From a virus, in IMG/VR virus record IMGVR_UViG_3300009152_000030, positions 1-64,000 of that record: DNA of 64,000 bases. One strand, given 5' to 3'. The position numbers and the translations under genes were made by a program. The notes under the pieces were generated by a model. That model was not told where the DNA came from. It saw only the letters and a program-made list of their open reading frames with translations, and did no database searches. How positions within the stretch are numbered: position 1 is the stretch's first letter; every line of letters starts with the position of its first letter. Shown here piece after piece: positions 35,048 through 41,033 of the stretch.

Positions 35048-35413
35048 TTAGACGGTAGCGCTGGTCCTGGAGCTATTGCCCTTTGCCTTGCGCTTCTTCT
35101 GGCTAAGTGCCTCTAGCCTTGCCTGAAGCTCCATCTCTTCTCGTTCTGCATTGATAGCATCCAACTTGCGCTGGTACTCTCGCTGAGACTTAGACATCTT
35201 GTTTGGCTCTTGCTTTGCTTTTGAGTTGACCTGATCAACCTTATTGTTCAGCGAAGCCTGTGCCTTCTTTGCGAAGGGGAACAGGATGCCGCCGATAAGG
35301 GCAGGAATCAAAAGGAATGCAGTAGCGAAGAGACCCCAGAGGGCTCCAGCCATACCTGCACTTGCAGCCTTAGCACCAAGTGTTACTGCTTGTTCTCCAC
35401 CAAGATCAGCCAT
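35048..35413 (-). CDS. membrane protein with charged C-terminal helix
   Basis: 121 residues. One or two hydrophobic helices at residues 17-48 (MAGALWGLFATAFLLIPALI), then a long Lys/Glu/Gln-rich helical tail with Arg/Ser end. GGAGG box before the start. No family. Confidence 0.65.
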   Translation of the reverse strand: MADLGGEQAVTLGAKAASAGMAGALWGLFATAFLLIPALIGGILFPFAKKAQASLNNKVDQVNSKAKQEPNKMSKSQREYQRKLDAINAEREEMELQARLEALSQKKRKAKGNSSRTSATV

Positions 35414-35415
35414 GA

Positions 35416-35736
35416 TTAACCCTCCACACGACGAAAGGCACCCGCATTGGGCGCGTGAATCTGAATTGAGCGGTAACCAGGATGAATTGGCTTGCCGTCA
35501 GCACCCTTGTTGTGGCGCTTGAGAAATACAGGAAGATTCTGGAAGCTCAGGCTAAAGCCATCGGCACCAATCTCTCCTGGGGCCCAGACCTCTGCGTCTG
35601 CACCTGCTTCGGATCCATTCATGATCTTGCATCGGGTAACCACAAAACTTCCACGCTCAGTAGTAACTCGAGCCGTGACAGGTCCAGCGGTGTTGCCGAT
35701 CTTGATTGTCCCACTACACGTAAACGGAATCTTCAT
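35416..35736 (-). CDS. hypothetical protein
   Basis: 106 residues, beta-rich appearance (TCSGTIKIGN, ARVTTERGSFVVTRC). The ATG at 35736 has AGAGG upstream and is preferred to the GTG two codons before. Ends two bases before the next gene. Confidence 0.65.
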   Translation of the reverse strand: MKIPFTCSGTIKIGNTAGPVTARVTTERGSFVVTRCKIMNGSEAGADAEVWAPGEIGADGFSLSFQNLPVFLKRHNKGADGKPIHPGYRSIQIHAPNAGAFRRVEG

Positions 35737-35788
35737 TCTCACACCTCTTTTTGTTGGCTCTGAAATAGAGCGTTAATGTTTTTAACAG

Positions 35789-35863
35789 TGTGCCCGACTG
35801 GACTTGAACCAGTGACCTACGGCTTAGAAGGCCGTTGCAACTATCCAACTGTGCTACGGGCAC
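35789..35863 (-). tRNA. tRNA-Arg (TCT)
   Basis: Acceptor GTGCCCG/CGGGCAC, anticodon arm ACGGC-CTTCTAA-GCCGT, T loop TTCAAGT, discriminator A. One mismatch in the D stem. Reads AGA. Confidence 0.93.
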
Positions 35864-35891
35864 GCAGCCTAGGTTTTACCCTAGTAGTTGG

Positions 35892-36281
35892 TTAGAACGG
35901 ATCAATGTCCGTTACAGTTTCGATGACAGGCTCTGACGACTCTGCCTTCTTAGGGGCCTCACCGTACCGAACTACATCAGCGATGATCTCCGTGATCCAC
36001 CGACGCTCACCTGCTTCGGTCTTGTACTCACGAGTTTCACTGCGACCATCGATTTCTACCTGATGACCTTTACCGAGATACTTTGCAGCATTCTCGGCAT
36101 TGGTGCCAAAGACAACGACGCGATGGTATGAAGGCTTGGAGACCTTCTCACCCTTGGCATTTGTGTACCGATAGTTGGTACAGACGTTGAGAACCGCGCG
36201 CGACTGCGACGATTCGGAGCTCGTAAGCTCGGGATTCTTGGTAAGACGACCACGGACTCTAGACTCATTAAGATCTTGCAT
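35892..36281 (-). CDS. ssb: single-stranded DNA-binding protein, copy 1
   Basis: 129 residues. OB-fold SSB features: VRGRLTKNPEL, RAVLNVCTNYRY, SYHRVVVFGTNAENAAKYLG, GHQVEIDGRSETREY, and an acidic tip ending DIDPF like the DDDIPF tail that recruits partner proteins. Binds single-stranded DNA during replication. AAAGGAG box six bases before ATG. A second, different SSB is encoded at 40.0-40.4 kb. Confidence 0.9.
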   Translation of the reverse strand: MQDLNESRVRGRLTKNPELTSSESSQSRAVLNVCTNYRYTNAKGEKVSKPSYHRVVVFGTNAENAAKYLGKGHQVEIDGRSETREYKTEAGERRWITEIIADVVRYGEAPKKAESSEPVIETVTDIDPF

Positions 36282-36347
36282 ATCTATCTCCTTTCCGTTT
36301 TTCTACGGACAATTGGTTACTAATATTAGTAAATTTCACACAAGAAA

Positions 36348-36361
36348 GGGGCGATAGCCCC
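36348..36361 (-). terminator. repeated hairpin, copy 1
   Basis: Minus strand GGGGC-TATC-GCCCC followed by TTTCTTG, two bases after the TAG of the small gene at 36363. One of four identical hairpins in the window. Confidence 0.6.
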
Positions 36362-36362
36362 T

Positions 36363-36515
36363 CTAGCGGCTACACAGGGCCCATGCTGCAACTACTGGCC
36401 AAAACATGCTGGCACAGAAATACAGGATTGTATACCAGACAGGAACTACAATGCTTGCAGTTCCATTGGCATGGCTCATACTAAAAGACGCACTGCTCAT
36501 CAGAATGTTTCGCAT
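36363..36515 (-). CDS. small membrane protein (50 residues)
   Basis: ATG at 36515 with an AAGGAG box; begins MRNILMSSASFSMSH and has a hydrophobic segment (IVVPVWYTILYFCASMFW). Its start overlaps the 3' end of the gene upstream. Confidence 0.6.
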   Translation of the reverse strand: MRNILMSSASFSMSHANGTASIVVPVWYTILYFCASMFWPVVAAWALCSR

Positions 36516-36676
36516 TGGTTCTCCTTCTCTTGGTTATCCAGAATAGTTCTGGCTGCTTTCATAAGTGTATTGATACGCTCAGAACCCCATGTCAGTTCAA
36601 GTCTTGCAACTAGATAACTGATGTTGTCTGCGTCTCTATAGTCAACATTGAACAGATTCGGGTCAGGGTTATACAC
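36500..36676 (-). CDS. small hypothetical protein (58 residues), GTG start
   Basis: GTG at 36676 after AGGAG with a five-base spacer; reads MYNPDPNLFNVDYRDADNIS. The codons for EKEN near the end contain the ribosome-binding site of the next gene. Tiling and the box support it. Confidence 0.55.
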   Translation of the reverse strand: MYNPDPNLFNVDYRDADNISYLVARLELTWGSERINTLMKAARTILDNQEKENQCETF

Positions 36677-36684
36677 AGGATCTC

Positions 36685-36762
36685 CTAATTGAGGAATTTG
36701 ATCAACCAGACTAACTTAAACATCAAACCTAATAGGAACAATAGGAATCGTACTTCTACCAC
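36685..36762 (-). CDS. possible 25-residue membrane peptide, GTG start
   Basis: GTGGTAG overlap: GTG at 36762 shares bases with the stop of the preceding gene. Product is almost wholly hydrophobic (FLLFLLGLMFKLVWLI). No ribosome-binding site, so tentative. Confidence 0.3.
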   Translation of the reverse strand: MVEVRFLLFLLGLMFKLVWLIKFLN

Positions 36763-36866
36763 AGAAACATATCTAATACTGTTAGCATCTTGCTAAAGTC
36801 AAGCATTAGAAGTTTTGTTGTAAGTAGAAGCAGCATCACAAAGATAAACGTATTTTTGTCGGCCAC
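36756..36866 (-). CDS. small membrane protein (36 residues), GTG start
   Basis: GTG at 36866 follows AAGGAGG by four bases; hydrophobic core TFIFVMLLLLTTKLLML. First of the four small genes that share this stretch. Confidence 0.5.
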   Translation of the reverse strand: MADKNTFIFVMLLLLTTKLLMLDFSKMLTVLDMFLW

Positions 36867-36899
36867 TTTTCCTCCTTGGAATTGGTTCCAAACAAAGAA

Positions 36900-36913
36900 G
36901 GGGCGATAGCCCC
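36900..36913 (-). terminator. repeated hairpin, copy 2
   Basis: GGGGC-TATC-GCCCC then TTCTTTG on the minus strand, 20 bases before the ribosome-binding site of the small gene at 36866. There is little room for a promoter between them. Confidence 0.55.
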
Positions 36914-36934
36914 CTCTGGTTTTATAAAGGTTGG

Positions 36935-36969
36935 GGCCCCTCCCGTTCTATCTCTAGAGGAGAGGGGCC
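36935..36969. terminator. strong GC hairpin
   Basis: GGCCCCTC...GAGGGGCC, eight perfect pairs, loop about 19 bases. It is followed by TTTG on the plus strand and CCAACCTTTATAAAA on the minus. Between here and 37106 no gene is seen. Confidence 0.45.
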
Positions 36970-37106
36970 TTTGCGTTCCAGGTTAACCTAGACGTACCAC
37001 CTAGTTATTTTTTGAACTAGGACAGTTGCCCATGATCCAGTGAACCAGATCTGGCAGGACTGTTATGGGAGCCCACCCCCAGCCTATTTGAAGAGTGGCT
37101 GGTCTC

Positions 37107-37271
37107 TTATTGGGGGTCTAACGCGTTTTTCCCAATTTCTTCTCTCCAGTCGAACTTCCGAGTTTCCTCGATCTCGTTCTGCTTACGCTTATCGCCATGG
37201 TTGGCGTTATGCATATTCTGGAGCTGATAACTCTTGACTTCTTTCTTGTCGAATCTGAAGCTCTTGCTCAT
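37107..37271 (-). CDS. small charged protein (54 residues)
   Basis: ATG at 37271 with AGGA box; reads MSKSFRFDKKEVKSYQLQNM and is rich in Lys, Glu and Asn. Ends at TAA 37107. It explains a 150-base stretch with strong codon texture. Confidence 0.6.
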   Translation of the reverse strand: MSKSFRFDKKEVKSYQLQNMHNANHGDKRKQNEIEETRKFDWREEIGKNALDPQ

Positions 37272-37277
37272 TATATC

Positions 37278-37424
37278 CTACTTACCGATACTGATGGTCC
37301 AACGACCACCAAGGTTGTTTGCGAGAACTACTCCACGGTCCATTGCCGTATCAATATTGTTATACTTCTCATTGATAACAATACCCTTGTTTACGACAAA
37401 CACTCTAAGATTGATATGCTTCAT
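37278..37424 (-). CDS. small hypothetical protein (48 residues)
   Basis: ATG at 37424; reads MKHINLRVFVVNKGIVINEK and ends six bases before the next gene. Beta-rich, no family. Confidence 0.6.
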   Translation of the reverse strand: MKHINLRVFVVNKGIVINEKYNNIDTAMDRGVVLANNLGGRWTISIGK

Positions 37425-37435
37425 TAGTTTTCTCG

Positions 37436-37891
37436 TTACAGTTTGTGGAGGTAAGTCTCATACTGTTGATTGATGTACCACTCAAAGTTGCGGTCATCAT
37501 CGCCGAGTCCTTGGCGGGAACTTTCGAATTCTCCCATAAGGCGATCCTCATTGGCATCCCACCAGGTTTCCTCAACTACTTTGTTGAGGTATCTGTTCAG
37601 GATCTCTTTGCCGACCTTTGACAGGTCCCTAGAGGTCCATTCACCAAGACCTGTTTCCAGGAATCTACGGTGACCTGTGGCCCACTCCCACATCTGCATG
37701 CAGTTGAAGTAGTTGTCCACGACCACTTTGTAGACTCTCCAATACTCCTGTTGGTCTTTGTAATGCCATCCAGCCGTATCTTTCTCTTCTCGCAAGTCGT
37801 AGTTGACCTTGTTCTCCTCAAGTTTGGGATTGAGGATAGCAAGCACCTTATCCATGTCCTGAACCGTTTCCATTGCAAACTGCTTTTCCAT
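37436..37891 (-). CDS. hypothetical protein
   Basis: 151 residues, Trp- and acid-rich (WRVYKVVVDNYFNCMQMWEW). AGAGG box before the ATG. No family recognised. Confidence 0.65.
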   Translation of the reverse strand: MEKQFAMETVQDMDKVLAILNPKLEENKVNYDLREEKDTAGWHYKDQQEYWRVYKVVVDNYFNCMQMWEWATGHRRFLETGLGEWTSRDLSKVGKEILNRYLNKVVEETWWDANEDRLMGEFESSRQGLGDDDRNFEWYINQQYETYLHKL

Positions 37892-38048
37892 GACAAACCT
37901 CTATATAAGGGGGTAAAAGTCTTCCTGACAGGATTCGAACCCATCTATTACCATAAGGAAGTGATGCAGCCTTTGTGGCTACCAGACATGACATCTGATA
38001 GGTTAGCCTACCGACAGGCAGGTTGCAGACTGTTGACCTATTGGACTA
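37892..38048 (-). other. intergenic stretch with tRNA-like T arm
   Basis: No called gene in 157 bases. On the minus strand ATGGG-TTCGAAT-CCTGT forms a T-arm-like hairpin, flanked by CTTCCT...AGGAAG, and other small hairpins lie upstream (GTAGCC/GGCTGC, TCAGA/TCTGG). A normal cloverleaf cannot be drawn. Either a decayed tRNA or an unusual structured RNA. Confidence 0.3.
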
Positions 38049-38630
38049 CTAGGACGAGACAGAGTTGCCCAGTTCCACCAGGAGATTGTTGAACTCCTCG
38101 ATGGGGCAGTCGGCGTCCTCAATCTTTGTCAGGAGGCTCTTGTGTCCCCAGAAAAGATTGATGAGGCCGTCCATGTCAGCCTTGACGTTCTTGACCGTGA
38201 AGTCAAAGTGCTTCGTCAAGGTGGGGATTGCGGCGTAGAAAGCATACGTCCCTCCAAACCGCTCCGAGTACACTTCCATTGTCGGGATGTGGTACAGGGT
38301 CTCGTTGATCTCCAGAGAGTCACGGAGGCGGATCCTATTGATCTTCGCGCTGACCCACTCCGAGACATATCCGTTTTCGGGATTGGGGAGGCCAATCGTG
38401 AAATTGACCTCGAACCCCTTGTGCGCATCATGGAACATCCCGTGCTCCACAATGTAGTACCCTTCCCCCTCAGCATTGTTGCCCCTGACGGCAGCGCTGA
38501 TCGTGGGGCCGCTGAACTCCGTGAGAGACACAGAGTAGGTGGTGTCGTACCCGAGATGGTTCATCCTCTTGGCGACCTCGGTCGCGAAAAGGATAACGGC
38601 TTCAAAGTCAAAGATCATCTGTTTTTTCAT
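38049..38630 (-). CDS. hypothetical protein
   Basis: 193 residues. The ATG at 38630 overlaps the stop of the upstream gene (ATGA) and has AGGTG before it, so it is preferred to the in-frame ATG at 38702. Mixed alpha/beta; no motif. Clearly higher GC than the genes left of 35 kb. Confidence 0.65.
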   Translation of the reverse strand: MKKQMIFDFEAVILFATEVAKRMNHLGYDTTYSVSLTEFSGPTISAAVRGNNAEGEGYYIVEHGMFHDAHKGFEVNFTIGLPNPENGYVSEWVSAKINRIRLRDSLEINETLYHIPTMEVYSERFGGTYAFYAAIPTLTKHFDFTVKNVKADMDGLINLFWGHKSLLTKIEDADCPIEEFNNLLVELGNSVSS

Positions 38631-38788
38631 CTTGTCACCTGTTGGTGGGTGTGGGTAGTGCCTCTGTGCTTGATTGCACAGTCTTTGTGTTGAACTCTCC
38701 AAGTTCCGATGTGACGCTCAAAGTGTCCTTCTTTAGCAGGAACGGTTTTGCCACACCGATAGCAGGTTCCGGGATACTGGTTCCTCAT
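38627..38788 (-). CDS. small zinc-ribbon protein (53 residues)
   Basis: ATG at 38788 after GGAG. Begins MRNQYPGTCYRCGKTVPAKE; CYRC with a later HKDC pair is a one-zinc ribbon of a type common in phages. Overlaps both neighbours by four bases. Confidence 0.65.
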   Translation of the reverse strand: MRNQYPGTCYRCGKTVPAKEGHFERHIGTWRVQHKDCAIKHRGTTHTHQQVTR

Positions 38789-39000
38789 GAGTTCTCCGAA
38801 TTTTGGATGATAATGTCCTCTTGGAAGAACTCGGCAAAGTGTCTTGCTCCGTGGAACTTCTTGTAGGAGCACACCATGTAACCTGGCTCTTTTCTGAACC
38901 AGAACCCGCACTTCCGAATGCGCTTTTGGATCCGACGCGCTGCAGCTAAGTTAGGGGTTGTATGAAGATAGACGTGAAAGTCAAGGCTTACATGATACAT
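38785..39000 (-). CDS. hypothetical protein
   Basis: 71 residues starting MYHVSLDFHVYLHT after a strong AAGGAGG box. Basic; no family. Confidence 0.65.
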   Translation of the reverse strand: MYHVSLDFHVYLHTTPNLAAARRIQKRIRKCGFWFRKEPGYMVCSYKKFHGARHFAEFFQEDIIIQNSENS

Positions 39001-39011
39001 CTTGTCCTCCT

Positions 39012-39131
39012 TTAGGACGGTGGTAATTCAATCATATGGGAATCGAACCTATAACTATGTACTAGAACCGCAACTGCGGCATACATAGCGTCACCAGACT
39101 GATCAAAGGCCCGCTGCAGCAGACCACCCAT
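39012..39131 (-). CDS. possible 39-residue protein (or tRNA-like element)
   Basis: ATG at 39131 preceded by GAGG; reads MGGLLQRAFDQSGDAMYAAV and ends at a TAA that abuts the next gene's AAGGAGG. The same bases include TATAGG-TTCGATT-CCCATA and possible acceptor strands TTGATCA/TGATTGA, so a degenerate tRNA is an alternative reading. Confidence 0.4.
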   Translation of the reverse strand: MGGLLQRAFDQSGDAMYAAVAVLVHSYRFDSHMIELPPS

Positions 39132-39135
39132 GTCT

Positions 39136-39486
39136 TTACCTCGGCACTAGTGGCAGGGCTCCACTAGCGACAAAGCCCATGTCTATCTCGTCACTAGTAG
39201 CAGGGCTCTACTAGTAACCACCTCATGTTCATCTTCTCCATTAGTGGCAGGGGTCCACTAACAGCCAGCCCATCGCTATAACCAGGTTTGCAACCCTGAC
39301 TACCTCTAGGTTCCCAATAAGTGGCAGGCTCACCTATGGTTTTTCTAGAGGATTTGAAGCCCATGTTTATCTCGTTACTAGCGGCAGGGCTCCAACTAGT
39401 AACCAGCCTTTTTATATAGCCAGGGTTACAACCCTAACTCTCACTAGGTTCCCATAAGCGGCAGGCGCACTTATGATTGTACTAGT
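39136..39486 (-). repeat. six covarying hairpin repeats with CAGGGCT loops
   Basis: Plus-strand hairpins at 39147-39167, 39193-39215, 39241-39261, 39317-39337, 39375-39402 and 39453-39475 have different stem sequences but remain paired (CTAGTGG/CCACTAG, CTAGTAG/CTACTAG, TTAGTGG/CCACTAA and so on) around a shared CAGGG(C)T loop. Copies 4 and 6 lie inside a second stem (CCTCTAG/CTAGAGG; ACTAG/CTAGT) and are preceded by CCAGG/CCCTG hairpins. On the minus strand most units are followed by GAG(A/G)TA...ACATGGG, which could start micro-ORFs of 10-14 codons. Confidence 0.75.
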
Positions 39487-39501
39487 AAACTCTCAAAGGA
39501 T

Positions 39502-39568
39502 GACGTCTTGCAGTACGAACAATAGGGTTTACATCCCCTATTATTCGCAATGTAACCTGCGTGACGCC
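39502..39568. other. long stem-loop
   Basis: CGAACAATAGGG/CCCTATTATTCG (12 pairs including one G-T, read on the RNA of the minus strand) with an 8-base loop, extended by GACGTC.TGCAG/CTGCG.GACGCC. No U-run. It borders the hairpin repeats and is probably part of the same structured RNA. Confidence 0.6.
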
Positions 39569-39610
39569 GTAAACTTGTGAGCATTTTAGAGACCTACTCA
39601 GGTCTGAGGA

Positions 39611-39820
39611 TTATACGAAGAAGCGACGGGCCGTATGCACTGCCTCGATAAGAGAATCAGAGCCAGTGTTGGCGTCGCTCTCGTACTTCTTCTCATCGAG
39701 ACGCTCATTGATGGCATCCCACGGGTCATAAGACTCATGGTTCACGTCATCCAGGCTCAGAGTCTCCTTCTGAACCTCTTCGAAACTATCAGTCAAGATC
39801 GTAGCAGCACTAAACAACAT
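39611..39820 (-). CDS. hypothetical acidic protein
   Basis: 69 residues from the ATG at 39820, which has AGAGG with a six-base spacer. Nine codons upstream and in frame is another ATG (39847), the leader arrangement seen again at 45-55 kb. Asp/Glu-rich; no family. Confidence 0.6.
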   Translation of the reverse strand: MLFSAATILTDSFEEVQKETLSLDDVNHESYDPWDAINERLDEKKYESDANTGSDSLIEAVHTARRFFV

Positions 39821-39868
39821 GATATACCTCTTTGCATTGGTAGACATTACCAATTCTCACCGAAAGAA

Positions 39869-39882
39869 GGGGCGATAGCCCC
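39869..39882 (-). terminator. repeated hairpin, copy 3
   Basis: GGGGC-TATC-GCCCC then TTCTTTCGG on the minus strand, about 20 bases before the in-frame leader ATG of the next gene. Confidence 0.55.
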
Positions 39883-39956
39883 TCAGGATTTGTACTGTAG
39901 CGGAGTGGGACCCATAATTATTTGGGCCTATTTTCACTCAGCTGGCCCAGGAGCCG

Positions 39957-39991
39957 AAACCCCCCGACGCCCGTTAGGGCGAAGGGGGGTT
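39957..39991 (-). terminator. terminator after ssb copy 2
   Basis: Minus strand AACCCCCC...GCCC-TAAC-GGGC...GGGGGGTTT: two stacked stems with a UAAC loop, 17 bases after the stop at 40008. Confidence 0.75.
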
Positions 39992-40007
39992 GAGCTGGAC
40001 CTGCGAC

Positions 40008-40430
40008 CTAGAAGGTGCCGTCGTCCGCAGTGGCCGTCTCGCGAAGCGCCGCAAGGGCCTCCGCAGCGGCATCTGCACCAGCGGATGAGGCCGCGGGAGC
40101 CGAAGCGCCAGCGGGGGAGCCAGTCTTGACGACGACGTTGGCGAGGATCTTGACGGCGAAGCCCTTGGAGCCATCCTTGCGGAGGAACTCTTCGTCTTCG
40201 GGGGTTCCGTCCACGAACACGGTGTCGCCCTTCTTGAGGATCTTCGCCATGTTCTCCGCGAGTGCGCCGAAGCACACGACGTCCCGCCACTTCACGACAG
40301 CGACGCCCTTGACCTTGCGGTTGACAGCGACGCGCATGGCGCAGATGGAAGTTCCCGACTGGCCCGTCAGGAGAATAGGGTCGGCTCCAAGGTTGCCGAC
40401 GACCTGAGTACGCTCAAAGCCCATGCTCAT
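40008..40430 (-). CDS. ssb: single-stranded DNA-binding protein, copy 2
   Basis: 140 residues. Clear SSB OB-fold: TQVVGNLGADPIL, AMRVAVNRK, VVKWRDVVCFGALAENMAKI, GDTVFVDGTPEDEEF, then an Ala/Gly/Pro-rich linker ending DDGTF. Start at 40430 has GGAG seven bases upstream; an in-frame ATG at 40481 lies inside a hairpin and lacks a box. High GC, unlike copy 1, so the two copies have different histories. Confidence 0.88.
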   Translation of the reverse strand: MSMGFERTQVVGNLGADPILLTGQSGTSICAMRVAVNRKVKGVAVVKWRDVVCFGALAENMAKILKKGDTVFVDGTPEDEEFLRKDGSKGFAVKILANVVVKTGSPAGASAPAASSAGADAAAEALAALRETATADDGTF

Positions 40431-40480
40431 GGGTGCGCTCCAGTGTGGAGAGAAGGACCATCCCTCTCTCCGCACAAACA

Positions 40481-40496
40481 AGGGCCGTTAGGCCCT
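40481..40496 (-). terminator. hairpin with UAAC loop
   Basis: Minus strand AGGGCC-TAAC-GGCCCT followed by TGTTTG, 50 bases before the start of ssb copy 2, so it may act as an attenuator in the leader. Confidence 0.5.
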
Positions 40497-40555
40497 CTGG
40501 CGATCCATCTCGTTGGATCAACGGGAGCCAGGACATCTGGACTCCGCAGAAAGAA

Positions 40556-40569
40556 GGGGCGATAGCCCC
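40556..40569 (-). terminator. repeated hairpin, copy 4
   Basis: GGGGC-TATC-GCCCC then TTCTTTCTG on the minus strand. Flanked on the right by two copies of GAGCGAAGCGAGC (40571-40583, 40621-40633). Confidence 0.55.
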
Positions 40570-40663
40570 CGAGCGAAGCGAGCTCTACAAGCGAAGAACT
40601 AAGGAACAAACGGACGGCGCGAGCGAAGCGAGCGGCAGCGGAGTAATTGGACCTTTTTTGGAT

Positions 40664-40702
40664 GAAAGAAAAAAATAGCCCACCCATGATGGGCAGGCTA
40701 TT
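40664..40702 (-). terminator. strong intrinsic terminator
   Basis: Minus strand AATAGCC..CCCAT-C-ATGGG..GGCTATT followed by TTTTT, directly after the stop of the gene at 40705. Bulged but long and with a clear U-run. Confidence 0.85.
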
Positions 40703-40704
40703 CT

Positions 40705-40998
40705 CTAGTTATTGCCGTTCTTCTTTCTGTTTGCTTCTAGCATTTCCAGAAGACCGCGAGCCATCTTTGCATTGTGCTCATTCTCCTTTTGGGTAACCCA
40801 TTTTGGAGGAGGATCTTTGATGTCAAAGAAGATTTGAATTTCATGGCGAAGTACATAGTAACCTTTGTTGATACGTAAATCAACACAGATCACAACTTCT
40901 CCTGCTCCAACCAACGTCCCGTCCCATGCCCTAATAGTGCCGGTTGGCTTTGGTTTGCGGTTTGTTTCAATGATGTGGCCATTAAATGACTTTTTCAT
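40705..40998 (-). CDS. hypothetical protein
   Basis: 97 residues, beta-rich centre (GTIRAWDGTLVGAGEVVICV) and a charged helical C-terminus. Last gene of the large right-hand operon before a strong terminator. No family. Confidence 0.65.
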   Translation of the reverse strand: MKKSFNGHIIETNRKPKPTGTIRAWDGTLVGAGEVVICVDLRINKGYYVLRHEIQIFFDIKDPPPKWVTQKENEHNAKMARGLLEMLEANRKKNGNN

Positions 40999-41033
40999 TG
41001 TTGCCTATTCCTTACGTGCAGTGTTATGTTCTG

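Noticed and set aside
37040-37473. Plus-strand frames of 65-79 codons
   Set aside because: Opposite to two small minus-strand genes with ribosome-binding sites at 37107-37271 and 37278-37424, which explain the region better.
39136-39486. CRISPR array
   Set aside because: The repeats are unequal, differ in sequence while keeping pairing, and have no constant direct repeat or spacer length; no cas genes are in the window.
40427-40687. 86-codon minus-strand frame upstream of ssb copy 2
   Set aside because: It runs through three hairpins and a terminator region and overlaps the ssb start; composition is not protein-like.
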